64,000 nt of DNA from Sphingomonas sp. (GTDB taxonomy: Bacteria; Pseudomonadota; Alphaproteobacteria; Sphingomonadales; Sphingomonadaceae): assembly GCF_003248515.1 (NCBI RefSeq), contig NZ_QFOB01000011.1:69470-133469 (forward strand). The letters are read 5' to 3'. A program made the position numbers and the translations under genes. Every line of letters starts with the position of its first letter. Position 1 is the stretch's first letter. Shown here one piece after another: positions 35,501-44,408 of the stretch. The notes under the pieces are model-generated. The model did no database searches and was not told the DNA's origin. It saw only the letters and a program-made list of their open reading frames with translations.

Positions 35501-36052
35501 ATGCAGGGGAATGTCCACGAGCACGGATCCGTGCAGTCGTTGCGCCGGCGTATCGCCGAGGTGGAGCAGACGAACGGCGAACTGCTCGCCTTCGCACGCG
35601 GCCACTCAGGCGCAACTAACGCGATTCACGAGGCGGTGCTGGCGATCATGGAGGCGGACAGCCTCGAAACTTTCGCCGCGATCGTCTCCAGCGATTGGCC
35701 CGCCGTGCTGGGTGTCGATGCGGCGGCTTTCGCCTGGTCGGCCGATGGCATGGCGCTTGCCGGTGACCGGACTGGTCTGCGCCCGTTCGAACAGAGGCTC
35801 GTCGTGCGGATGGCCGGGATCGATCGTCCCGTGACGATTCGTCAGGTCGATCGTGGCCATCCCGTATTCGGCGCGGATGCGGAGCATATCCGTGCCGAGA
35901 TCGCGATCCGCCTGGCCGGTGCGCGCGGTATCGGCCTGATCCTGCTGGGCGAACGGCAGGCGACCGCGATCGACGCGCCCGCCGCGACCCGCCTGTTGCG
36001 CTTCCTTGGCCGTGCGGCCTCCGTTATGCTGGAGCGGTGGCCGCTCGTCTGA
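35501..36052 (+). CDS. DUF484 family protein
   Basis: This 183 aa protein has an N-terminal coiled coil (SLRRRIAEVEQTNGELLAFA) and a GAF-like domain (about residues 45-175), as in the DUF484 family. The gene overlaps xerC by 16 bases. This DUF484-xerC pair is common in proteobacteria. Function is unknown; a link to chromosome segregation rests only on the neighbour. Confidence 0.88.
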   Translation: MQGNVHEHGSVQSLRRRIAEVEQTNGELLAFARGHSGATNAIHEAVLAIMEADSLETFAAIVSSDWPAVLGVDAAAFAWSADGMALAGDRTGLRPFEQRLVVRMAGIDRPVTIRQVDRGHPVFGADAEHIRAEIAIRLAGARGIGLILLGERQATAIDAPAATRLLRFLGRAASVMLERWPLV

Positions 36053-36963
36053 CGCTTGCCGAACATCCGGCCTTCGCTCTCAGCCAGAGCTGGGTGGCGC
36101 ATCTTCAGCGCGATCGGCGTCGTTCGCCTCACACGGTGCGGGCCTATGAGGCCACGGCGCGGCGTCTGATCGCCTTTCTCGGCGCGCATCGCTCGCAATT
36201 GATCAACGGAGCCGCCCTCGCCGGGATCGATGCGGCGGAGTTGCGCGCCTTCCTCGCGATGCGGCGGGAAGAGGGCATCGGCAATGCCTCGGCCGCGCGC
36301 GAATTATCGGCGCTTCGCGGTTTCCTCGCCTTTGTGGCGGGCAAGGAGGGCACGGATGCGGCGCCACGTCTGAAAGGGCCGCGCGTCAAGAAAGGCGTGC
36401 CGCGCCCCGTCTCTCCCGATGATGCCGTCGCCATCGCCGATGATGCCGGTGACGAGGCCGCGCATCCCTGGATCGGATTGCGCGACAGGGCCGTGCTGCT
36501 GCTGCTTTATGGTGGCGGTCTCCGGATCGGCGAGGCCGTCGCGCTCACCGGCGCGTCCCTGCCGCTCGGCGACAGGCTGGTTGTGACGGGCAAGCGCGCG
36601 AAGACGCGGATCGTGCCGCTGCTGCCGCAGGTGCGCGCGGCGATCGAGGCCTATGTCGAGGCTTGCCCCTGGGCGACATCGCGCGAGGCACCGTTGTTCC
36701 GCGGCTATAAGGGCGGCCCGCTATCGCCGGACATCATTCGTCGCGCCGTTCGCGCCGCCCGGGCACGGCTGGCATTGCCGGATCGGACGACGCCCCATGC
36801 CCTGCGCCACAGCTTCGCCACGCATCTGCTGGGGCGCGGGGCGGATCTCCGGTCGCTGCAGGAATTGCTGGGCCATGCCAGCCTGTCGTCGACGCAGGTC
36901 TATACCGCCGTGGATGCGGCGCACCTGCTGGATGTCTATCGGAACGCGCATCCGCGCGCATGA
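36037..36963 (+). CDS. xerC: Site-specific tyrosine recombinase XerC
   Basis: XerC, with XerD, resolves chromosome dimers at dif. The 308 aa protein has an N-terminal SAM-like core-binding domain (about 10-105) and a catalytic domain. The catalytic residues are complete: Arg163 (GLRIGEA), a Lys at 186 or 189, His254 and Arg257 (HALRHSF), His280 (LLGHASL) and Tyr289 (TQVYT). The start is a GTG at 36037 with GGAG just upstream, inside the DUF484 gene. No dif-like site was identified nearby. Confidence 0.93.
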   Translation: MAARLTLAEHPAFALSQSWVAHLQRDRRRSPHTVRAYEATARRLIAFLGAHRSQLINGAALAGIDAAELRAFLAMRREEGIGNASAARELSALRGFLAFVAGKEGTDAAPRLKGPRVKKGVPRPVSPDDAVAIADDAGDEAAHPWIGLRDRAVLLLLYGGGLRIGEAVALTGASLPLGDRLVVTGKRAKTRIVPLLPQVRAAIEAYVEACPWATSREAPLFRGYKGGPLSPDIIRRAVRAARARLALPDRTTPHALRHSFATHLLGRGADLRSLQELLGHASLSSTQVYTAVDAAHLLDVYRNAHPRA

Positions 36964-36977
36964 AGGCGCGCGGATGC
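36948..36977. terminator. Hairpin across the xerC stop, shared with convergent cysK
   Basis: GCATCCGCGCGC (36948-36959) and GCGCGCGGATGC (36966-36977) form a perfect 12-bp stem with a 6-base loop. The xerC stop codon lies in the loop. It stands in the 24-base gap region between convergent xerC and cysK and could end transcription in both directions, though neither side has a long T run. Confidence 0.6.
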
Positions 36978-36987
36978 TGCCACCGGC

Positions 36988-37902
36988 TTATTCCGGCAGG
37001 AAATCGGGCACGGAAAGGTAGCGCTCGCCCGTATCGTAGTTGAAGCCGAGGATGCGGGCGCCGGGCATTTCCTTCAGCTTCTGGGCGATCGCGGCGAGGG
37101 TGGCACCGGAGGATATGCCGACGAGGATGCCTTCCTCGCGGGCCGAGCGGCGGGCATAGTCCTTGGCATCGGCGGGATCGACCTGGATCACCCCATCCAG
37201 CAGTGCGGTGTGCAAATTGGCGGGGATGAAGCCGGCGCCGATGCCCTGGATCGGATGCGGCGCGGGCTGGCCGCCGGAGATGACGGGCGAAAGGGTCGGT
37301 TCGACCGCGAAGACCTTCAGGTCCGGCCAGCGCTCTTTCAAGACCTGTGCGACGCCGGTGATGTGGCCGCCCGTGCCGACGCCGGTGATGATCGCGGCCG
37401 GTGGCGCGTCCTTGAAATCGGCGTAGATCTCCTCGGCGGTGGTGCGGACGTGCACGTCGATATTGGCAGAATTCTCGAATTGCTGGGGCATCCAGCTGTT
37501 CGGCGTCGCGGCGACGATTTCCAGCGCGCGCTCGATCGCGCCCTTCACGCCCTTTTCGCGCGGGGTGAGATCGAAGCTCGCGCCATAGGCCAGCATCAGC
37601 CGGCGGCGCTCCAGCGACATGCTTTCCGGCATGACGAGGATGATCTTGTAGCCCTTGACCGCCGCGACCATGGCGAGACCGATGCCCGTATTGCCGCTGG
37701 TGGGCTCCACGATCGTGCCGCCGGGCTTCAGCGCGCCCGATTTTTCCGCCGCCTCGATCATCGAGAGGGCGATGCGATCCTTGATGGAGCCACCCGGATT
37801 GGTGCGCTCGTTCTTCACCCAGACCTCCGCGTCCGGGAACAGGCGGCCGAGCCGCACATGCGGCGTGTTGCCGATCGTCTCCAGTATCGTCGCTGCCTTC
37901 AT
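36988..37902 (-). CDS. cysK: Cysteine synthase A
   Basis: This PLP enzyme makes cysteine from O-acetylserine and sulfide. The 304 aa protein shows the PLP lysine Lys41 in NPGGSIKDRIAL, the phosphate loop PTSGNTGIGLA and the later GVGTGGHITG. Length and motifs match CysK. The start overlaps the stop of the upstream MFS gene by 4 bases, so the two are probably co-transcribed, which may mean the MFS protein exports a cysteine-pathway compound. Confidence 0.95.
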   Translation of the reverse strand: MKAATILETIGNTPHVRLGRLFPDAEVWVKNERTNPGGSIKDRIALSMIEAAEKSGALKPGGTIVEPTSGNTGIGLAMVAAVKGYKIILVMPESMSLERRRLMLAYGASFDLTPREKGVKGAIERALEIVAATPNSWMPQQFENSANIDVHVRTTAEEIYADFKDAPPAAIITGVGTGGHITGVAQVLKERWPDLKVFAVEPTLSPVISGGQPAPHPIQGIGAGFIPANLHTALLDGVIQVDPADAKDYARRSAREEGILVGISSGATLAAIAQKLKEMPGARILGFNYDTGERYLSVPDFLPE

Positions 37903-39173
37903 GGTCGCGTTTCCTCAGCCGGTTGCACGAGATGCGCGGGGGGAGCGAAAGTCTTCGCCCGCCGCAGTTCGGGAAAGAGACGCGACCATAGCAGAGTTAT
38001 GCCGATCGCGCCGATGCCGCCGGCGACAACCGCCGCGACGGGACCGATCAGGGCGGCGACGAAACCCGATTCCGCCTCGCCCAGTTCATTCGATCCGGAG
38101 ATGAACAGCGAGGAGACCGCGCCGACGCGACCGCGCATCTCATTGGGCGTATAGAGCTGGATCAGCGATTGCCGGACGAAGACCGAAACCATGTCCGCCG
38201 ATCCCAGGATGGCGAGTGCCAGCAGCGAGAGCGGCATCCAGGTGGACAGGCCGAACAGGATCGTCATCGCGCCGAACAGGCAGACAGCCACCAGCATCTT
38301 GATGCCGACATGATTCCGCAACGGGCGAAAGCCGAGGAAGATCGCCGTCAGCGTCGACCCCACGGCCGGCGCCGCGCGCAGATGGCCGAGCCCGGATGCG
38401 CCGACATGCAGGATATCGCGCGCATAGACGGGCAGCATCGCGGTGGCGCCGCCCAGCAGCACGGCGAACAGATCCAGGCTGATCGCGCCCAGCACCATCT
38501 TGTTGCGGCGAACATAATGAAGGCCGTCGATCATCTGCCGCACGGGGCTCGCCTTGGCGATGGTGGTGCGCGGGATCGGGCGGATCAGCATCAGCATCGA
38601 GAATGCGAGGAGGAAGCCGAACCCGGCGACCGCATAGGGAACCGGCGTGTCGATCGCATAGAGATAGCCGCCCAGCGCCGGGCCGAGGATCGCCCCGCTC
38701 TGCCAGGAGACCGAACTGAACGCGATCGCCTGGGGCAAGACGGGAGGCGGCACCAGATTCGGCGCCAGCGCACCCATTGCGGGATTGGCGAAAGCCCGGG
38801 CCACGCCGAGCAGCGACGCGATCGCGAAGAGAGCGTGGAGCGAGGTCGTGTGCCGGAACGCCATCGCCGCCAGCGAGATAGCGCACAGCGCCTCCAGCAA
38901 CGCCGTGAGGCGCACGATGAAACGCCGGTCGATCCGGTCCGCCACCCAGCCGACGACAAGCGTGAGCAGTGCGAGCGGCAGGAATTGGAAGATGCCGATC
39001 AGGCCCAACTGAAACGCCGCATCGCGCGGCGACATCGTTTCCCGCGCGATATCATAGACCTGCCAGCCGACGACGACGACCATCGAGGACTGCGCGATCG
39101 TCGCTGAAAGCCGGGCGATCCAGTAGCAGCGATAGTCCCGGAAGGTGAAAGGGTGGGGATGCGGACCGGCCAT
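37899..39173 (-). CDS. MFS exporter (MFS_3 type)
   Basis: The 424 aa protein has about twelve membrane segments and the motif WVADRIDRRF after helix 2. It resembles the MFS_3 group, which includes EntS-like and other drug or metabolite exporters (FRDYRCYWIARLSATIAQSSM start). It is coupled to cysK by a 4-base overlap. The substrate is unknown. The 208 bases from here to rpoD hold no gene. Confidence 0.87.
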   Translation of the reverse strand: MAGPHPHPFTFRDYRCYWIARLSATIAQSSMVVVVGWQVYDIARETMSPRDAAFQLGLIGIFQFLPLALLTLVVGWVADRIDRRFIVRLTALLEALCAISLAAMAFRHTTSLHALFAIASLLGVARAFANPAMGALAPNLVPPPVLPQAIAFSSVSWQSGAILGPALGGYLYAIDTPVPYAVAGFGFLLAFSMLMLIRPIPRTTIAKASPVRQMIDGLHYVRRNKMVLGAISLDLFAVLLGGATAMLPVYARDILHVGASGLGHLRAAPAVGSTLTAIFLGFRPLRNHVGIKMLVAVCLFGAMTILFGLSTWMPLSLLALAILGSADMVSVFVRQSLIQLYTPNEMRGRVGAVSSLFISGSNELGEAESGFVAALIGPVAAVVAGGIGAIGITLLWSRLFPELRRAKTFAPPAHLVQPAEETRP

Positions 39174-39381
39174 ATTCCCGCTCTAGGGCGCGGCGGGGGC
39201 GGGGGGCAACTATGGTTCCGCTACACAGGCGGCAAGCCCTGTTTGCGCGCTGTGCCGCGCGCGATGCAGAGCGAGCGGATCGCCGCCACGCCGGAATGCG
39301 GGTGACGATGGCCTGCGCGGCAGAAGCGACCCTTCGCCTCCGCCGGCGGAATCCGACGAAAGCGAAGGTGGCGCGGAGATC

Positions 39382-41436
39382 TTACTGATCGAGGAAGCTG
39401 CGCATCTTCCGGCTGCGCGACGGATGCTTCAGCTTGCGCAAAGCCTTCGCCTCGATCTGACGGATGCGCTCGCGGGTCACCGAGAATTGCTGGCCCACTT
39501 CTTCCAGCGTGTGATCGGTGTTCATGCCGATGCCGAAACGCATGCGCAGCACGCGCTCCTCACGCGGGGTGAGCGAAGCGAGGACGCGGGTCACCGTTTC
39601 CTTCAGGTTCGCCTGGATGGCGGCGTCCACCGGAATGATCGCATTCTTGTCCTCGATGAAATCGCCGAGGTGCGAATCCTCCTCGTCGCCGATCGGCGTT
39701 TCGAGGGAGATCGGCTCCTTGGCGATCTTCATCACCTTGCGAACCTTTTCGAGCGGCATCGAAAGGCGCTCGGCCAGTTCTTCCGGGGTCGGCTCGCGGC
39801 CGGTTTCGTGCAGGAACTGGCGGCTCGTGCGGACAAGCTTGTTGATCGTCTCGATCATGTGGACCGGGATACGGATCGTGCGCGCCTGATCCGCGATCGA
39901 TCGGGTGATCGCCTGACGGATCCACCATGTGGCGTAGGTCGAGAATTTGTAGCCGCGGCGATATTCGAACTTATCGACCGCCTTCATCAGGCCGATATTG
40001 CCTTCCTGAATAAGATCAAGGAATTGCAGGCCACGGTTCGTATATTTCTTGGCGATGGAAATCACGAGGCGCAGGTTCGCCTCGACCATTTCCTTCTTGG
40101 CGATGCGCGCCTCGCGCTCGCCCTTCTGGACCATGTTGACGATCCGGCGGAATTCGGTGAGCGCCATGCCTGTCGCCTGTGCGATCTCCGCGATCTCGGC
40201 GCGGATACGCTCCACCGCGACGCCTTCGTTGGTGGCGAAGTTCGTCCACTTCTTGTCGGTCGGGCCGACGCGCTCCAGCCAGCCTTCCTCGGTCTCGTGG
40301 CCGACATAGCGATCCAGGAAATCCTTGCGCGGCACCTTGTGGCGCTCGGCCAGGCGCAGCATCTGCCCGCCCAGCGCCGTCAGCCGCCGGTTGAACGAAT
40401 AAAGCTGGTCGACGAGATGCTCGATCTTCGCGCCGTGGAACTTGACGCTCTCCACCTCGGCGGTGAGATCCTCGCGCAACTTCTGGTAGCGGGCTTCCTG
40501 CGCGGCCGGGAAATCGTCGCCCACGCCCATCGCGGCGACGCGCGCCGCCTGCACCTTGGCGAAATTGTGATAGAGATCGGTGATCGTCGCGAAGCGCTCC
40601 AGCGCCTGCGGCTTCAGCTGCTCCTCCATCTGGGCGAGGCTGAGCGTATTATCCTCGTCATCGTCGTCGGAGGGGCGCGGCGCCCGGCGTTCGCCCTGGC
40701 CGTCCTCATCCTCGTCCGCGTCGGCCGAAGCTTCCTCGGGCTCCTCTTCCTCCTTGAAGGACGGGCCGGCCGATTTCTCGCTGATCTCGCCATTATCGTC
40801 TTCCTCGGCGCCTTCCACCTGTTCGGCGGTCGGCCCCTTGGAAACCATGGCGTCGAGATCCAGGATCTCGCGCAGCTGCATCGTGCCTTCGTTGAGCTGG
40901 GTGGACCAGTCGATGATGGCGTTGAAGGTGATCGGGCTTTCGCACAGCCCCTGGATCATCGTGTCGCGGCCGGCCTCGATCCGCTTGGCGATGGCGATCT
41001 CGCCCTCGCGGCTGAGCAACTCCACCGCGCCCATTTCGCGCAGATACATGCGGACGGGATCGTCGGTGCGATCGACCGTCTCCTTCTTCGGCGTCGCGGC
41101 GGTGAAGGTGGTTACCTCGCCGGCGCCGTCATCGCCCTGTTCGTCGTCGGAATCGTCGCTCTGGGACTGCTGCTCGCCATCCTCGCCGGCATCCTCATTT
41201 TCGACGATGTTGACGCCCATCTCATTGATGGCCGCCATCACATCCTCGATCTGGTCGGTCGACATCTGGTCCTGCGGCAGGGCCTCGTTCAACTCATCGA
41301 CCGTGATGTAGCCGCGCTTCTTGGCGCGGGCGATCAGCTTCTTGAGGCTGGCCTCGTTCAGATCGATCAGAGGCGCATCACCGCCATCGCCATCGCCTGC
41401 ACCGCCACCCGCCATCGCCACGTTCGTCTTCGCCAT
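39382..41436 (-). CDS. rpoD: Primary sigma factor RpoD
   Basis: The housekeeping sigma-70 has 684 aa. Region 1.1 is at the N-terminus, then an acidic nonconserved insert rich in Glu/Asp (about 70-115 and 215-265), region 2 with YATWWIRQAITRSIADQ, region 3, and region 4.2 (VTRERIRQIEAKALRKLKH). It follows dnaG by 42 bases in the standard dnaG-rpoD arrangement. An antisense open frame of similar length is a codon-bias shadow. Confidence 0.97.
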   Translation of the reverse strand: MAKTNVAMAGGGAGDGDGGDAPLIDLNEASLKKLIARAKKRGYITVDELNEALPQDQMSTDQIEDVMAAINEMGVNIVENEDAGEDGEQQSQSDDSDDEQGDDGAGEVTTFTAATPKKETVDRTDDPVRMYLREMGAVELLSREGEIAIAKRIEAGRDTMIQGLCESPITFNAIIDWSTQLNEGTMQLREILDLDAMVSKGPTAEQVEGAEEDDNGEISEKSAGPSFKEEEEPEEASADADEDEDGQGERRAPRPSDDDDEDNTLSLAQMEEQLKPQALERFATITDLYHNFAKVQAARVAAMGVGDDFPAAQEARYQKLREDLTAEVESVKFHGAKIEHLVDQLYSFNRRLTALGGQMLRLAERHKVPRKDFLDRYVGHETEEGWLERVGPTDKKWTNFATNEGVAVERIRAEIAEIAQATGMALTEFRRIVNMVQKGEREARIAKKEMVEANLRLVISIAKKYTNRGLQFLDLIQEGNIGLMKAVDKFEYRRGYKFSTYATWWIRQAITRSIADQARTIRIPVHMIETINKLVRTSRQFLHETGREPTPEELAERLSMPLEKVRKVMKIAKEPISLETPIGDEEDSHLGDFIEDKNAIIPVDAAIQANLKETVTRVLASLTPREERVLRMRFGIGMNTDHTLEEVGQQFSVTRERIRQIEAKALRKLKHPSRSRKMRSFLDQ

Positions 41437-41478
41437 CTGCTGCTTCGATCCCGATGCACGTGCGTCCCAAGAACGCTT

Positions 41479-43335
41479 CTAGTCTTCGTCCGGCCCCATC
41501 AACGCGAGGAGCCTTCTTTCGGCCTCCGCCCGTTCGAGCGTCAGCCTTTGCTGTTCGGCGAAAGCGGCCTCGTCCGTCGAGGCCGCAAACGCCCTGGTCG
41601 CCTCCGCCAGCGCCGCGTCGATCGCGGGTCGCGTGGCCAGCACTTCAATGGCCTCGCCCAAATCCCGCGCCGCGCGAAGCGGATCCGCATCGCTGCGAAG
41701 GAAGGAAAAGGCAAGACCGTTGGTGCCGACTAGCCGGTTTGCTGTGGTCGAGACTCCGGCTGTACGCAATATGTGCCCTATGTCGGCGCTTTCAAGCGAT
41801 CCTTGCGCGACGATCGCTCCGACGAGGGCGTCGCGCACTCCGGCGAGCGCCTCATCGGGCAGGGGCAGGTCCTGCAAGGCTTCCGCATGGGCACCGATCA
41901 GTTCGGGCCGGAGCACCAGCCCCGCGATCACGGCGCGAGCCAGCATCTGATCGATTCCGCCACGGCCGATGGCGCGAGCCGGCTCCGTCGCCGGGCGCTG
42001 GAAATCGCGAAAGGATGACCCGCCGCGCCCCGCCATGCGCCGCCCGCCACGATAGGGTTCGCGTTCGCGCGCCGGCGCGGCGGCGTAGAGCGAATCGAAA
42101 CGGCGCCGAAATTCGGCCAGATATTGCTCGCGCACGTCCGCATGGCCGATGGTGCGCGCGATTTCGGTGAGACGCTGGCGCAGGCCGGCGCGGTTCTCCG
42201 GTGTCGTCAGGGGTTGGGCCGCCAGTTCGCTTTCCCAGATCAGGTCGACCAGCGGCTTGGGGCTGGCAAGCACGCCCTCCATCGCGGGCGCGCCGCCCGC
42301 CTTCACCAGATCGTCCGGATCCTGCCCCGCTGGGAGCGTGGCGAAGGCGAGGCTGCGGCCGGGCGCGATCATCGGCAGCGCGCGCAATGCCGCGCGCACG
42401 GCCGCCTTCTGGCCGGCCTTGTCGCCATCGAGGCACAGGATCGGCACTTCGGCCAGCCGCCACATCCGCTCCAGTTGATGCTCGGTGACGGCGGTGCCGT
42501 TGGGGGCGACCGCCTCGTCAATCCCGGCCTTGGCCAGCGCGATCACATCCATATAGCCTTCGACGACGATCAGCCGCCCGGCCTTGCGCGAGGCCGGCCC
42601 GGCGCGATCGATGTTGAAGAGCGTGCGGCCCTTGTCGAACAGGGGCGTATCCGGCGAATTCAGATATTTGGGCTCGCCCTGATCCAGGATGCGGCCGCCA
42701 AAGGCGATCGTGCGGCCCCGCTGATCCCGGATCGGGATCATCAGCCGGCCGCGAAAGCGATCATATGGCTCCTTCTCGTCCACCTTGATGAGCAGACCGG
42801 CCTCGATCAGCGCATCCTCGCCGAAGCTGGCCAGTGCGCTTTTCAGCTTCCCGCGCGAATCGGGTGCGAAGCCGATGCCGAAGGCTTTGGTGAGCGGCTC
42901 GGATATGCCGCGCCGGTTGAGATAGGCGCGCGCATCCGCCCCGCCGATGCCCTGCAACTGTTCGGTGAACCAGCGCGCGGCGGCCTCGCTCGCGGCCGTC
43001 AGCCCGGTCTGGCGCTCGGCCTTTTCGGCAGCGCGCGGATCGGGCGCGGGCATATCGAGACCGGCGGCGGCCGCCAGCTCCTTCACTGCGTCCATGAAGG
43101 GCAGCCCGCGCGCCTCCGTGAGGAAGCGGATCGCGTCGCCATGCGCGGAGCAGCCGAAGCAGTGATAGAATCCCTTCTCGTCATTGACGTAGAAGCTGGG
43201 CGTCTTCTCGTCATGGAAGGGGCAGCAGCCCTTATATTCGCGGCCCGCCTTCGTGAGCTTCACGGAGCGCGCGATGAGCGCGGACAGATGCGTCCGGGCG
43301 CGCAGCTCGTCGAGAAACTGGGGGGAGAGGGTCAT
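41479..43335 (-). CDS. dnaG: DNA primase
   Basis: DnaG synthesises RNA primers at the fork. The 618 aa protein has an N-terminal zinc finger with Cys38, His41, Cys59 and Cys62, a TOPRIM catalytic core (VVEGYMDVIALAKAGIDE, then LCLDGDKAGQKA) and a C-terminal helicase-binding region. It lies directly upstream of rpoD. Its ATG shares 4 bases with the stop of the GIY-YIG frame. Confidence 0.96.
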   Translation of the reverse strand: MTLSPQFLDELRARTHLSALIARSVKLTKAGREYKGCCPFHDEKTPSFYVNDEKGFYHCFGCSAHGDAIRFLTEARGLPFMDAVKELAAAAGLDMPAPDPRAAEKAERQTGLTAASEAAARWFTEQLQGIGGADARAYLNRRGISEPLTKAFGIGFAPDSRGKLKSALASFGEDALIEAGLLIKVDEKEPYDRFRGRLMIPIRDQRGRTIAFGGRILDQGEPKYLNSPDTPLFDKGRTLFNIDRAGPASRKAGRLIVVEGYMDVIALAKAGIDEAVAPNGTAVTEHQLERMWRLAEVPILCLDGDKAGQKAAVRAALRALPMIAPGRSLAFATLPAGQDPDDLVKAGGAPAMEGVLASPKPLVDLIWESELAAQPLTTPENRAGLRQRLTEIARTIGHADVREQYLAEFRRRFDSLYAAAPAREREPYRGGRRMAGRGGSSFRDFQRPATEPARAIGRGGIDQMLARAVIAGLVLRPELIGAHAEALQDLPLPDEALAGVRDALVGAIVAQGSLESADIGHILRTAGVSTTANRLVGTNGLAFSFLRSDADPLRAARDLGEAIEVLATRPAIDAALAEATRAFAASTDEAAFAEQQRLTLERAEAERRLLALMGPDED

Positions 43336-43733
43336 GGGGTCCCCCCGGTCGATGTGGCGGAAGAAGCCCAGCCTTCGAGAAGGTCTGTGCGAGCGCCGAC
43401 AGGTAAGTCGTCATCCTGAGACCCGTTCGTCCTGAGCGAAGTCGAAGGACGGGTTCCACGCGACGCAGCCAGTTTTTTCAGCCGAAACCAGTCCCCGTCA
43501 ACCAGGGCTTCCTTCTTGGCGCGAGTCCAGCCTTTGATCCGGCGCTCGGCTTCCAGCGCCTCCAGCCGGCACCGAAACGCTTCGCTCCAGATCAATGTCG
43601 CCGGCTGACGCCTCGCGGTGAAGTCGCAGAACCCGCCATGTGCGTGCTGGGCCATGCGGCGATCGAGATCATCGGTATGCCCGACATAATATCGGCCGTC
43701 CGCGCAGCGCAACATATAGATCCAGAACGCCAT
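43332..43733 (-). CDS. GIY-YIG nuclease-like protein with repeat-encoded tail
   Basis: This 133 aa single-domain GIY-YIG protein shows WIYMLRCADGRYYVGHTDD (its GIY- and YIG-type strands) and the family C-terminal ERRIKGWTRAKKEALV. Such small proteins are abundant and mostly uncharacterised. After residue about 95 the sequence RGTRPSTSLRTNG is encoded by a palindromic intergenic repeat, and the frame then runs to a stop overlapping the dnaG start. It separates dnaG from yqeY, and inverted copies of the repeat flank it, so it may have been inserted as a unit. ATG at 43733; a start six codons upstream is possible. Confidence 0.8.
   Translation of the reverse strand: MAFWIYMLRCADGRYYVGHTDDLDRRMAQHAHGGFCDFTARRQPATLIWSEAFRCRLEALEAERRIKGWTRAKKEALVDGDWFRLKKLAASRGTRPSTSLRTNGSQDDDLPVGARTDLLEGWASSATSTGGTP
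43423..43451. repeat. Palindromic repeat, copy 1
   Basis: A 29-base element with core GTCCTGAGCGAAGTC can fold with arms CGTCCT and AGGACG. It is the exact reverse complement of the copy at 43751-43779. Here it lies inside the 3' end of the GIY-YIG frame. A partial copy (TCATCCTGAG) lies just before it at 43411-43420. Confidence 0.85.
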
Positions 43734-43750
43734 CCGATTCGCCTGTAGCA

Positions 43751-43779
43751 CGTCCTTCGACTTCGCTCAGGACGAACGG
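43751..43779. repeat. Palindromic repeat, copy 2 (inverted)
   Basis: The 29 bases read as the exact reverse complement of 43423-43451. They lie just upstream of the GIY-YIG gene, so the two copies bracket it. The same short sequence is, as far as I recall, scattered widely in sphingomonad genomes. Confidence 0.85.
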
Positions 43780-43819
43780 AGGAGGGGCGCCAAAAATATG
43801 CGGGAGCCCTCGCGTGATG

Positions 43820-44272
43820 TCACCCCAGCCGGGCCTTCACCAGCCCGCTCGCCTTGGCCATGTCCATCTTGCCTGCGAAGCGATCCTTCAGTGCGGCCAT
43901 CACGCGGCCCATGTCCTTCACGCTGCCCGCGCCCAGTTCGGTCGCCAGCGCGTCGATCGCGGATCGCGCCTCGTCCTCGCTCATCTGCTGGGGCAGGAAG
44001 CGCTCGATCACCGCGACTTCGCCTTCCTCGGCCTGGGCCAGCTCCTCGCGGCCGCCCTTGCGATACATGTCGATCGATTCGCGGCGCTGCTTGATCATCT
44101 TTTGCAGCACTTCGGTCACCAGCAGGTCATCGTCGGGCTGGGTGGAAGCCGTGCGCAGCTCGATGTCGCGATTCTTGATCGCGGCCTGAATCAGGCGCGT
44201 GGCAGCGACCGTCGCCTTGTCGCCACCCTTCATCGCGGCAATCTGCGCCGTCTTCACGTCGTCTCGGATCAT
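43820..44272 (-). CDS. GatB/YqeY domain protein
   Basis: The 150 aa protein matches the YqeY family, which resembles the tRNA-binding tail domain of GatB. Typical segments are QPDDDLLVTEVLQKMIKQRRES, a YRKGGREELAQAEEGEVAVIE run and MGRVMAALKDRFAGKMDMAKAS. Its role is not well defined. It is divergent from carA, 136 bases apart, and lies upstream of dnaG-rpoD on the same strand. Confidence 0.93.
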   Translation of the reverse strand: MIRDDVKTAQIAAMKGGDKATVAATRLIQAAIKNRDIELRTASTQPDDDLLVTEVLQKMIKQRRESIDMYRKGGREELAQAEEGEVAVIERFLPQQMSEDEARSAIDALATELGAGSVKDMGRVMAALKDRFAGKMDMAKASGLVKARLG

Positions 44273-44331
44273 ATCGCTCTCGAATGTCGGAAAGGCGGAG
44301 AGATAGCGAAGACCCGGCGCATTTGGTAGAG

Positions 44332-44360
44332 TTGACCCTGTGGCCTCCCCCGTCTAGCGG
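44332..44360 (+). promoter_or_regulatory. Candidate sigma-70 promoter of carA
   Basis: TTGACC (44332-44337) and TAGCGG (44355-44360) are separated by 17 bases, 48 bases before the carA ATG. The -35 is good and the -10 is weak. Confidence 0.4.
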
Positions 44361-44408
44361 ACGCGGCTTAGCGACATTGCTGCCCACCAATTGGAGTGCC
44401 CGCCCACC

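Noticed and set aside
39424..41733. 769-codon antisense open frame over rpoD and dnaG
   Set aside because: Antisense codon-bias shadow without a domain or start signal.
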